Below are positions 15,251 through 23,209 of a DNA stretch of 64,000 nt, piece after piece (the stretch's first letter is position 1; each line of letters starts with the position of its first letter). Origin of the DNA: Salegentibacter holothuriorum. GTDB taxonomy: Bacteria; Bacteroidota; Bacteroidia; Flavobacteriales; Flavobacteriaceae. Position numbers and translations under genes: made by a program. Under the pieces are notes generated by a model. The model saw nothing but the letters and a program-made list of their open reading frames with translations, had not been told where the DNA came from and did no database searches. The stretch lies in contig NZ_FUYY01000002.1 in assembly GCF_900168045.1 (NCBI RefSeq), positions 682,001 to 746,000 on the forward strand. Reading direction: 5' to 3'.

Positions 15251-17659
15251 ATGCGAAATTCAATAATAGGAGTAATTCTCCTTTTTTTTATGGTTAATAG
15301 TATCTACGCTCAGCAGGTACAGGTTTTGAATGAAGAAACTCATGAGCCCCTTGCCAGTGTGGCTTTATATAATGCCGAAAAATCTAAAAGTGCGTTAACT
15401 AATTTTGATGGAGTAGCTAATATTTCAGTATTTAGTGAAAACGAGTTTATTCATTTTAAGCACGTTAACTTCAGCGATAAAAGCCTCAGGAAATCCCAAA
15501 TAATCCAGAATAAAAATAAGGTCTATTTAAAAAGTGACGGTAATGAGCTGGAGCAGGTGGTGCTTTCGGTGGCGAAATTTGAAATGAATAAGGATGAAAT
15601 TCCGCAGAAGATCGTCAGTTTTTCAGTAAAAGATATTATTATGGCCAGTCCGCAAACTTCGGCCGATCTACTTGAAAGCAGCGGGCAGGTTTTTGTTCAG
15701 AAAAGTCAGTTAGGTGGTGGAAGTCCTATGATTCGTGGTTTCTCAACCAACAGGCTTTTAATCACCGTAGATGGTGTGCGAATGAATACCGCGATTTTTA
15801 GAAGCGGAAACCTTCAAAATATTATATCTATAGATCCATTGGCGGTAGAAAATACCGAGGTAATTCTTGGCCCGGGATCGGTGGTTTATGGAAGTGATGC
15901 CATAGGTGGCGTGATGAATTTCTATACCTTAAAACCAAAATTTTCTTTTACTGATGAAACTTCGGTTTCGGGTAACGCATACGCTCGTTACGCTTCTGCC
16001 AATAATGAAAAAACCATACATGCAGATGTTAATATTGGTCGTGAGAACTGGGCATTTTTAAGCAGTATTAGCTTTTCAGATTTCGACGATTTAAAAATGG
16101 GCGCACACGGTCCCGATGAGTATTTGCGTAACGAGTATGTAGTACGGCAAAACGGGGTAGATATAGTAGTGCCCAACAATAAGCCAAGAGTGCAAAAACC
16201 AACGGGTTATGAGCAAATAAACCTGCTGCAAAAGGTGAAATTTATGCCTCACAAAGATTGGGACCTTAATTTAGGGCTTATCTATTCTGCTACCTCCAAT
16301 TTCCCAAGGTTCGACCGACTTTATAGAAAGCGGGATGGCGCATTGCGTACTGCCCAATGGTACTATGGGCCACAAGAATGGTTTATGGGTAATTTTAAAA
16401 TCAATAAAAAAGGGGATGGAGCACTCTATGATAAAGCCCAGATGACCGCTGCCTACCAGTTCTTTGAAGAAAGCCGTCATAATCGTGATTTTGGCGAGGA
16501 TTGGCTATACAATACCAAAGAGAATGTTGATGCGTATTCGGTTAATTTTGATTTTGAAAAGACTTTTGAAGAGAGCCGTTTGTTTTATGGTGCAGAATAT
16601 GTTTTTAATAAGGTGAACTCCACAGGTTTTGCTGAAAACATTTTAACAGATGAAGAGCAAGTTACCGCTTCCCGATATCCCGATGGTTCCACCTGGCAGT
16701 CAATCGCCGCTTATACCACTTATCAATGGAAAATCCAAGAAGATCTTTCTTTCCAATCAGGGCTTCGGTATAATCATATTTTGGTAGATGCTAAATTCGA
16801 TGAGAATTTATATGATTTTCCATTTAAGATAGCCAATATTAAAACCGGAGCTTTAACCGGAAGCGCGGGAATTAACTGGCAACAAAACAGGTTTATCGGC
16901 TGGCGGTTAAACCTTTCTACAGCTTTTAGGGCGCCAAACATAGATGATGTTGGGAAAATCTTTGATTCTGAACCTGGGGCGGTGGTAGTGCCAAATCCAG
17001 ATTTAAAACCGGAATATGCTTACAGCAGTGAGCTTGGTTTTGACTGGAAGCCGGCAGAGAATATTAGTTTTATTGCTACTGCATTTTATACCTATTTGAA
17101 TGATGCCATGGTGCGCAGGGATTTTAATCTAAATGGGGAAACTGAAATTGACTACCAGGGAGAACCAAGTCGCGTACAAGCTATTCAAAATACCTCGAAA
17201 GCCTATGTGTACGGTTTTGAAACCGGGGTAGAAATAGATTTTTCTGTGGCTTTGCGATTAACCTCTCAAATTAGCCTAACCGAAGGTAAGGAAGAACAGG
17301 AAGACGGGTCTATCGCGGCCTTACGCCATGCAGCTCCTGTTTTTGGAAATACCCATTTGATATGGCACAAAAAAAAGCTGAAATTCGACCTTTTTGCGGA
17401 GTACAATGGGCAGTTTGATTATGAAGACCTGGCTCCTTCCGAACTGGGAAAAACCTATTTATATGCCATAGATGATAATGGAAATCCTTATTCGCCTTCC
17501 TGGTATAGTCTTAATTTTACCGGCCAATACGAGATTAGTAAAAACTTACTGGCTACTGCTTCCTTAGAAAATATCACCAACCAACGCTACCGTACGTATT
17601 CTTCAGGAATTGCCGCGGCAGCTAGAAATTTAGTTTTATCACTGAGGTATAGTTTTTAA
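15251..17659 (+). CDS. TonB-dependent receptor, haem/haemoglobin-receptor-like
   Basis: TonB-dependent receptors import bulky ligands through the outer membrane using TonB energy. The 802-residue product has a signal peptide (…IYAQQ), a short CarboxypepD_reg-like domain (about 22-95), a plug domain (about 110-230) and a 22-strand barrel ending in LRYSF. The plug segment NRLLITVDGVRMNTAIF followed by ILGPGSVVYGSDAIGG is the pattern shared by haemoglobin/haem and cobalamin-type receptors, so iron or haem acquisition is a reasonable inference; the ligand is not proven. The ATG directly abuts the recO stop. A palindromic repeat follows and may act as its terminator. Confidence 0.85.
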   Translation: MRNSIIGVILLFFMVNSIYAQQVQVLNEETHEPLASVALYNAEKSKSALTNFDGVANISVFSENEFIHFKHVNFSDKSLRKSQIIQNKNKVYLKSDGNELEQVVLSVAKFEMNKDEIPQKIVSFSVKDIIMASPQTSADLLESSGQVFVQKSQLGGGSPMIRGFSTNRLLITVDGVRMNTAIFRSGNLQNIISIDPLAVENTEVILGPGSVVYGSDAIGGVMNFYTLKPKFSFTDETSVSGNAYARYASANNEKTIHADVNIGRENWAFLSSISFSDFDDLKMGAHGPDEYLRNEYVVRQNGVDIVVPNNKPRVQKPTGYEQINLLQKVKFMPHKDWDLNLGLIYSATSNFPRFDRLYRKRDGALRTAQWYYGPQEWFMGNFKINKKGDGALYDKAQMTAAYQFFEESRHNRDFGEDWLYNTKENVDAYSVNFDFEKTFEESRLFYGAEYVFNKVNSTGFAENILTDEEQVTASRYPDGSTWQSIAAYTTYQWKIQEDLSFQSGLRYNHILVDAKFDENLYDFPFKIANIKTGALTGSAGINWQQNRFIGWRLNLSTAFRAPNIDDVGKIFDSEPGAVVVPNPDLKPEYAYSSELGFDWKPAENISFIATAFYTYLNDAMVRRDFNLNGETEIDYQGEPSRVQAIQNTSKAYVYGFETGVEIDFSVALRLTSQISLTEGKEEQEDGSIAALRHAAPVFGNTHLIWHKKKLKFDLFAEYNGQFDYEDLAPSELGKTYLYAIDDNGNPYSPSWYSLNFTGQYEISKNLLATASLENITNQRYRTYSSGIAAAARNLVLSLRYSF

Positions 17660-17669
17660 AAAGAGCTTT

Positions 17670-17703
17670 AAACCTCACAGGTTTTCAAAACCTGTGTGGT
17701 TTT
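17670..17703 (+). repeat. Dispersed palindrome, copy 2, possible terminator
   Basis: The 21-base core at 17676-17696 is identical to that at 7690-7710. Here the stem extends to AAACCT/TGGTTT and is followed by T-rich sequence just after the receptor stop codon, so the repeat may serve as an intrinsic terminator. Confidence 0.7.
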
Positions 17704-17804
17704 TATTTTATGCGGATTAGTTTTGGGGTAGCTTTTTCCGTTTTTCTGACCTGCTCTTTTCTTAAAATTGATTATTTTCGCGACTCATTGGAAATTTTGA
17801 AAAA

Positions 17805-20800
17805 ATGAGCAATAAGTTCCCTGAATATAAAGGACTTGACTTACCTAAAGTAGCAGAAGAAATTTTAAGTTACTGGAAGGAAAACGATATTTTTGAAAAG
17901 AGTGTTTCTACTCGGGAAGGCAAAGAGCCGTTTGTGTTTTTTGAAGGGCCACCTTCGGCAAATGGACTTCCGGGAATTCACCACGTAATGGCGCGAGCTA
18001 TTAAAGATATTTTTTGTCGTTATAAAACCCAAAAAGGATTTCAGGTAAAACGTAAAGCCGGTTGGGATACTCACGGTTTACCTGTAGAACTTGGCGTTGA
18101 AAAAGAACTGGGGATTACCAAAGAGGATATTGGTACTAAAATTTCCGTAGAAAAATATAATGATGCCTGTAAAAATGCGGTAATGCGTTACACCGATGTG
18201 TGGAACGACCTTACCGAAAAAATAGGCTATTGGGTAGATATGGAAGATCCATACGTGACCTATAAATCAAAATATATGGAAACAGTTTGGTGGCTGCTTT
18301 CCGAAATTTATAAAAAAGACCTTATTTATAAGGGTTACACCATACAGCCGTATTCGCCAAAAGCGGGAACGGGACTAAGTTCTCACGAACTTAATCAACC
18401 CGGGACATACCAGGATGTGACCGATACCACGGTCACAGCAATGTTTAAAATTACTGATGCTTCAGCGGCTTCGGTTGAAAAGGACCTGGAAGGCGCATTT
18501 TTAATCGCCTGGACCACCACACCCTGGACCTTACCTTCTAACACTGCCTTAACCGTAGGGCCAAAAATTGAATATGTTTCAGTAAAAACTTATAATCAGT
18601 ACACTTTTAAGCCAATCACTATTCTGGTTGCGAAGGCACTGGCTAAGGCCCAATTCGATAAAAAGTTTGCCGAAGTTGAAACGGAAGAGGAACTTAAAGC
18701 TTATGCTGAAGGCGATAAAAAGATACCATTTTTAATCGGGGAAACTTTTATAGGAAAAGACCTTGTTGGGATAAAATTTGAGCAGTTGTTGCCGTATGCA
18801 TTACCTGCAGAAAATCCTGAAAATGCTTTCCGTGTAATTTCGGGAGATTTTGTGACTACAGAAGACGGTACCGGAATTGTGCATACTTCGCCAACTTTTG
18901 GTGCAGACGATGCTATGGTGGCCAAACAAGCTGAACCACCGGTTCCTCCACTTTTGGTAAAAGACGATAACGGAAATTTAGTGCCGCTGGTAGATCTTCA
19001 GGGGAAATTCAGGCCAGAAATGGGTGAATTTGCCGGGAAGTATGTGAAGAATGAATATTATGATGAAGGCCAGGCTCCGGAGAAATCTGTAGACGTTGAA
19101 TTGGCAATTAAACTAAAAGAAGAAAATCGTGCTTTTAAAGTAGAAAAATACGTTCACAGCTATCCAAATTGCTGGAGAACCGATAAGCCTATTTTGTATT
19201 ATCCGCTGGATTCCTGGTTCATAAAAGTCACCGAATTCAAGGGACGCATGCACGAATTGAATAAAGGCATTAACTGGAAGCCAAAATCTACCGGGGAAGG
19301 CCGTTTTGGAAACTGGTTGGCCAATGCGAACGACTGGAATTTATCCAGAAGTCGTTATTGGGGAATTCCGTTGCCAATTTGGAGAACCGAAGAAGGGAAA
19401 GAGGAAAAACTTATTGGTTCTATTGCAGAATTGAAAGAAGAAATGGCGAAGTCGGTTAAAGCCGGCTTTATGGATAAAGATATTTTTGAAGGTTTTGAAC
19501 CCGGAAATATGAGTGAAGAAAACTACGAATTGGTAGATCTTCATAAGAATGTAGTTGATGAAATTACGCTTGTTTCAGACTCCGGCAAACCAATGAAACG
19601 CGAAGCCGATCTAATAGATGTTTGGTTCGATTCTGGTTCTATGCCTTATGCACAATGGCATTATCCATTTGAAATGCCCCCTAAATCCCCCAAAGGGGGA
19701 CTTTCTCCCAACTATCAGACGTCTAGGAAATCTTCTTATCATTTATTAAAAGAGAAAGCTGAAAATAGAAGAAACAACCCTACCGAAGCTGAAAGTATTT
19801 TATGGGAAGGTTTAAAAGGGAAAAAATTAGATGGCTTCAAATTTAGAAGGGAACATATTATTGATGAATATATTGCCGATTTTGTTTGTTTAGCAAAAGG
19901 GCTTATTGTTGAAGTAGATGGTGGCTATCATAGTGATCCTGAAATTAGAGAAAATGATGAATTCAGGAGTAAATATTTAAAAGACAATCTTGGGTATAGT
20001 GTTATACGATTTACAAATGATGAAGTGATCGGGAATCTGGAAGGAGTACTTGACCAAATTGAAGAAACTTTAGCCAAAACTCCCCTTAGGGGCCAGGGGG
20101 CTTTTAGTGCCGATTTCATAGCCGAAGGCGTTGACCAAACCAGAGGTTGGTTTTATACCCTTCACGCTATCGCTACTATGATCTTTGATGATGTAGCTTA
20201 TAAAAACGTAGTTTCTAACGGACTTGTTTTAGATAAAAACGGACAAAAAATGTCCAAACGTCTTGGGAATGCAGTAGATCCTTTTGAAACACTTGCGGCT
20301 TACGGGCCAGATGCCACGCGTTGGTATATGATCTCTAACGCCAATCCATGGGATAATTTAAAATTTGATATTGAGGGAATTGCTGAGGTGCGCCGTAAAT
20401 TTTTCGGTACGCTTTACAATACGTATTCGTTCTTCACTTTATATGCGAATATTGATAATTTTACTTATAAAGAAGAAGATATTCCATTAGCAGAAAGACC
20501 CGAGATAGATCGTTGGATACTTTCAGAATTACATACGCTCATTGAGAAAGTAGATAAATTCTATGCCGATTACGAGCCTACCAGGGCAACCCGTGCAATT
20601 TCAGAATTTGTTCAGGAAAACCTTAGTAACTGGTTTGTGCGTCTAAGCCGAAGAAGGTTTTGGAAAGGCGATTATCAACAAGATAAAATTTCGGCATATC
20701 AAACCCTTTATACCTGTTTAGTTGAAGTGGCCAAACTGGGAGCGCCGGTGGCGCCTTTCTTTATGGATAGACTTTACAAAGACTTAAACAAGAGTACACA

Positions 20801-21608
20801 TAAAGAAAACTTTGAATCGGTACATTTGGCTGAATTTTCAAAGTATGATGATAAGTTTGTTGATAAATCTTTAGAGCGAAAAATGGAGAAGGCTCAAACT
20901 ATTTCTTCATTGGTTTTATCGCTTAGAAAGAAGGAAATGATAAAAGTGCGTCAACCGCTGCAAAGGGTAATGATTCCGGTGCTTGACGAGCAGCAACGTG
21001 AAGAAATTAAGGCGGTTGAGGACTTGATAAAGTCTGAAGTAAATGTAAAAGAACTTCAACTTATAGATGATGCTTCAGGACTACTAATAAAACAAATAAA
21101 ACCAAATTTTAAGGTTCTTGGGCCAAGGTTTGGAAAGGATATGAAGCTGGTAGTCAATGAGATAAACAATTTAACTTCCGAAGATATTGCAACGATAGAG
21201 CGCGAAGGGGAAATTGCCATAAATCTTAACGGAGAAATGATTAAATTAGCTACTGAAGAGGTAGAGATTACTTCCCAGGATATTGAAGGTTGGTTAGTTG
21301 CTAGTAGTAGTAATATTACGGTAGCTTTAGACGTTAGTATCTCTGAAGAATTAAAAATGGAAGGAATTGCCAGGGAATTGGTGAATAGGATACAGAATAT
21401 AAGAAAAGATTCTGGATTTGAAGTTACCGATACCATTGAAGTGACCCTACAAAGAGACGGTATAGTCGAGAATGCCGTGAACAAAAATATAACCTATATC
21501 AAAAATGAAACATTAACTGCAAGTCTCGAATTTGCAGAGGTAGTAAAAGAGGGAGTCGAGGTAGCTTTTGACGACATTACTACTAAAATGTTTATTAAAA
21601 AACATTAA
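17805..21608 (+). CDS. ileS: Isoleucyl-tRNA synthetase (IleRS2 type) with an in-frame DUF559 nuclease insertion
   Basis: The enzyme charges tRNA-Ile with isoleucine. The reading frame gives 1267 residues, about 130-140 longer than I expect for the eukaryote-like IleRS of Flavobacteria. The active-site signature is GIHH at 57-60 in place of HIGH; the CP1 editing domain follows; DVWFDSGSMPYAQWHYPFE ends at residue 623; the catalytic core resumes at SADFIAEGVDQTRGWF (768-783) and KMSKR at 815-819. The anticodon-binding region is complete. Residues 624-767 are foreign and carry a DUF559 domain (see the separate entry). Host motifs on both sides are intact, and there is no frameshift or stop, so the gene is probably functional. 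A dksA-like gene follows after five bases. Confidence 0.95.
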   Translation: MSNKFPEYKGLDLPKVAEEILSYWKENDIFEKSVSTREGKEPFVFFEGPPSANGLPGIHHVMARAIKDIFCRYKTQKGFQVKRKAGWDTHGLPVELGVEKELGITKEDIGTKISVEKYNDACKNAVMRYTDVWNDLTEKIGYWVDMEDPYVTYKSKYMETVWWLLSEIYKKDLIYKGYTIQPYSPKAGTGLSSHELNQPGTYQDVTDTTVTAMFKITDASAASVEKDLEGAFLIAWTTTPWTLPSNTALTVGPKIEYVSVKTYNQYTFKPITILVAKALAKAQFDKKFAEVETEEELKAYAEGDKKIPFLIGETFIGKDLVGIKFEQLLPYALPAENPENAFRVISGDFVTTEDGTGIVHTSPTFGADDAMVAKQAEPPVPPLLVKDDNGNLVPLVDLQGKFRPEMGEFAGKYVKNEYYDEGQAPEKSVDVELAIKLKEENRAFKVEKYVHSYPNCWRTDKPILYYPLDSWFIKVTEFKGRMHELNKGINWKPKSTGEGRFGNWLANANDWNLSRSRYWGIPLPIWRTEEGKEEKLIGSIAELKEEMAKSVKAGFMDKDIFEGFEPGNMSEENYELVDLHKNVVDEITLVSDSGKPMKREADLIDVWFDSGSMPYAQWHYPFEMPPKSPKGGLSPNYQTSRKSSYHLLKEKAENRRNNPTEAESILWEGLKGKKLDGFKFRREHIIDEYIADFVCLAKGLIVEVDGGYHSDPEIRENDEFRSKYLKDNLGYSVIRFTNDEVIGNLEGVLDQIEETLAKTPLRGQGAFSADFIAEGVDQTRGWFYTLHAIATMIFDDVAYKNVVSNGLVLDKNGQKMSKRLGNAVDPFETLAAYGPDATRWYMISNANPWDNLKFDIEGIAEVRRKFFGTLYNTYSFFTLYANIDNFTYKEEDIPLAERPEIDRWILSELHTLIEKVDKFYADYEPTRATRAISEFVQENLSNWFVRLSRRRFWKGDYQQDKISAYQTLYTCLVEVAKLGAPVAPFFMDRLYKDLNKSTHKENFESVHLAEFSKYDDKFVDKSLERKMEKAQTISSLVLSLRKKEMIKVRQPLQRVMIPVLDEQQREEIKAVEDLIKSEVNVKELQLIDDASGLLIKQIKPNFKVLGPRFGKDMKLVVNEINNLTSEDIATIEREGEIAINLNGEMIKLATEEVEITSQDIEGWLVASSSNITVALDVSISEELKMEGIARELVNRIQNIRKDSGFEVTDTIEVTLQRDGIVENAVNKNITYIKNETLTASLEFAEVVKEGVEVAFDDITTKMFIKKH
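19676..19705. repeat. Left inverted palindrome of the ileS insertion
   Basis: GCCCCCT is followed by CCCCC-AAA-GGGGG (19688-19700 region) and GACTTT. It is itself a hairpin and is an imperfect inverted match to the right end at 20079-20106. Its GC content contrasts sharply with the AT-rich neighbourhood. Confidence 0.75.
20079..20106. repeat. Right inverted palindrome of the ileS insertion
   Basis: CCCCTTAGGGG followed by CCAGGGGGC and TTTTA. Its reverse complement begins GCCCCCT like the left end, and the plus-strand form is almost the same as a solitary copy at 54402-54430. Confidence 0.75.
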
Positions 21609-21613
21609 GAATT

Positions 21614-21997
21614 ATGGCAACTGAAGTAAAAGAGCGGTATAACGACGCTGAATTAGCGGAGTTTAAAGCCCTCATAAAGGGTAAAATTGCTAACGCACAG
21701 GAGCAATTAGAGATTTATCAAAATGCTTATAAAAATGATGGAAACAACGGTACAGATGATACCGCACCTACATTTAAAGCTTTTGAAGAAGGTAGTGAAA
21801 CCATGAGTAAAGAAGCAAACTCACAACTGGCTATTAGACAGGAGAAGTTTATTCGAGATCTAAAAAATGCACTAAACCGTATTGAGAATAAAACCTATGG
21901 TATTTGCCGTGTAACAGGAAAACTAATCGCGAAAGAGCGCTTAAAATTGGTGCCGCATGCTACCTTAAGTATTGAAGCTAAAAATATGCAGAAATAA
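21614..21997 (+). CDS. TraR/DksA-family protein with a degenerate zinc finger
   Basis: DksA-like proteins enter the RNA polymerase secondary channel and modulate initiation with (p)ppGpp. This 127-residue protein has a long helical part that would form the coiled coil (about residues 8-92) and a C-terminal finger region NKTYGICRVTGKLIAKERL...PHATLSIEAK. Only one cysteine (Cys98) remains of the usual four, so zinc is unlikely to be held in the classical way; this is a form I associate with Bacteroidota members. It starts five bases after ileS and ends before a strong terminator, making an ileS-dksA unit. Confidence 0.85.
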   Translation: MATEVKERYNDAELAEFKALIKGKIANAQEQLEIYQNAYKNDGNNGTDDTAPTFKAFEEGSETMSKEANSQLAIRQEKFIRDLKNALNRIENKTYGICRVTGKLIAKERLKLVPHATLSIEAKNMQK

Positions 21998-22022
21998 TAG
22001 CTTTCTGTTTGTATTTATATAT

Positions 22023-22054
22023 CATCCCTTGGCTTATGCTTAGGGATGTTTTAT
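22023..22054 (+). terminator. Terminator of the ileS-dksA unit
   Basis: CATCCCT at 22023-22029 pairs with AGGGATG at 22042-22048, with an inner GC pair closing a small loop, followed by TTTTATTT. It separates dksA from lspA. Confidence 0.75.
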
Positions 22055-22150
22055 TTAACGATTAATCTGTTTATTGTAAGCTGATTTATAACCGGCTAAA
22101 AACTAAATAATATTAGTATTTTAGCGACTTTATTAAATTCCATAAAGTTC

Positions 22151-22762
22151 ATGTCCTTAAAAAAAGCGAGTATTATTATCGTTTTGGTACTATTAATAGA
22201 CCAAATTTCGAAATTTTATATCAAAACAAATTTCTCGCTAGGCGAGGAAGTTCCTGTTTTTGATTGGTTTAAAATTCTTTTTGTAGAAAATGAAGGCATG
22301 GCCTGGGGTACAAAAATACCCGGGGAATATGGAAAGCTTTTTCTTACCCTATTTAGGCTGGTGGCCATTGTTGGTATTGGTTACTGGTTGTGGGACTCTG
22401 TTAGAAAAAACGGTTCCAGGATTTTAATAACTGCAATAGCCTTAATTTTCGCAGGAGCTATGGGTAATATTATAGACTCTGTGATATATGGGATTATCTT
22501 TAATGATAGTTATGGTCAGGTAGCTGAATTTATGCCGGCACAGGGCGGCTACGCTACTTTATTTCATGGTAAAGTGGTAGATATGTTATATTTCCCGTTA
22601 TGGCAGGGTAATTTACCCGAATGGATTCCTTTCTGGGGTGGGAATTATTTCACCTTTTTTGAGCCCGTATTCAATATAGCCGATACCGCAATTAGTGCGG
22701 GTGTTATATTGCTTTTGCTATTTAATAAACGTGCTTTTCCTAAGGAAGAAGAAGCAAAATAA
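22151..22762 (+). CDS. lspA: Lipoprotein signal peptidase (LspA)
   Basis: LspA removes the signal peptide of prolipoproteins after lipidation, in the inner membrane. The product has 203 residues, longer than the ~160 of E. coli because of an extra segment between the catalytic helices, as is usual in Bacteroidota. The two catalytic aspartates are present: Asp109 in GNIID and Asp178 in FNIADT; VENEGMAWG near residue 45 replaces the canonical NxGAAWG. Four membrane spans are visible. The window encodes several lipoproteins that would be substrates. The 3' end is five bases from the convergent response-regulator gene. Confidence 0.95.
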   Translation: MSLKKASIIIVLVLLIDQISKFYIKTNFSLGEEVPVFDWFKILFVENEGMAWGTKIPGEYGKLFLTLFRLVAIVGIGYWLWDSVRKNGSRILITAIALIFAGAMGNIIDSVIYGIIFNDSYGQVAEFMPAQGGYATLFHGKVVDMLYFPLWQGNLPEWIPFWGGNYFTFFEPVFNIADTAISAGVILLLLFNKRAFPKEEEAK

Positions 22763-22767
22763 AATAG

Positions 22768-23190
22768 TTAAGCTGCAGCGTGGCCGTTGCGGTCAAAAAT
22801 TTTCTCGAATTTCTTTAATTCTATAGGTTTTATTAAATAATCTGTTACCAGGTTAAAAGATTTTGCTCGTTCAAGATCTCGAGGGTCTATAGAAGAACTC
22901 ACAACATAAAGCGTTATTTTCTTATCGAAGATATTCTTTATCTTAATAAATTCATTTAGAAACTCCCAGCCATCCATAATTGGCATATTGATATCAAGAA
23001 AAATGATGTCGGGTAGTATCTCTTCGCTAGCATTTTCCAGAATCAGTTTGAAATGATCTAAAGCCTCTTTACCATTTTTAAAAATCAAAAGATTATTTGA
23101 GAGTTTTTTAATCTCTATAATCTTCTTAACCAGGTTCACGTATATTTTGTCGTCGTCAATAATACACGCCAATTCTACTTTTTGCCCCAT
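22768..23190 (-). CDS. Single-domain response regulator (REC)
   Basis: The 140-residue protein is a receiver domain with no output domain. The acidic pocket Asp12-Asp14, the phosphorylation site Asp66 in FLDINMP, the Ser98-Ser100 switch region (VVSSS) and Lys121 (LIKPI) are all present. It lies 19 bases downstream of a PAS-histidine kinase gene on the same strand and is probably its phosphorylation partner. Stand-alone receivers of this kind in Flavobacteria act through protein contact or a phosphorelay; the output here is unknown. Confidence 0.9.
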   Translation of the reverse strand: MGQKVELACIIDDDKIYVNLVKKIIEIKKLSNNLLIFKNGKEALDHFKLILENASEEILPDIIFLDINMPIMDGWEFLNEFIKIKNIFDKKITLYVVSSSIDPRDLERAKSFNLVTDYLIKPIELKKFEKIFDRNGHAAA

Positions 23191-23209
23191 GAGAATTAGT
23201 GTTTAGTTT

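Larger units (their letters stand above)
19674..20106 (+). mobile_element. In-frame DUF559 endonuclease element inside ileS, bounded by inverted palindromes
   Basis: Residues 624-767 of the ileS product form a self-contained DUF559 module (PD-(D/E)XK/Vsr-like nuclease relatives). Visible family blocks are NPTEAESILWEGL (659-670), FKFRREH (678-684), YIADF (689-693), LIVEVDGGYH (700-709) and VIRFTNDEV (733-741); the likely catalytic acidic residues E661 or E663, D692, E703 and D705, and H709, are present. Both edges are GC-rich palindromes in inverted orientation that encode M-P-P-K-S-P-K-G-G and T-P-L-R-G-Q-G. There are no Cys/Ser...His-Asn intein junctions, so no splicing is expected. It is best described as a translated insertion element; mobility is inferred, not shown. 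Confidence 0.8.

Noticed and set aside
19674-20106. Intein or intron in ileS
   Set aside because: There are no Cys/Ser...His-Asn splice residues, no intein blocks and no intron-like RNA structure; the frame is open throughout and host motifs on both sides line up with the module left in place.
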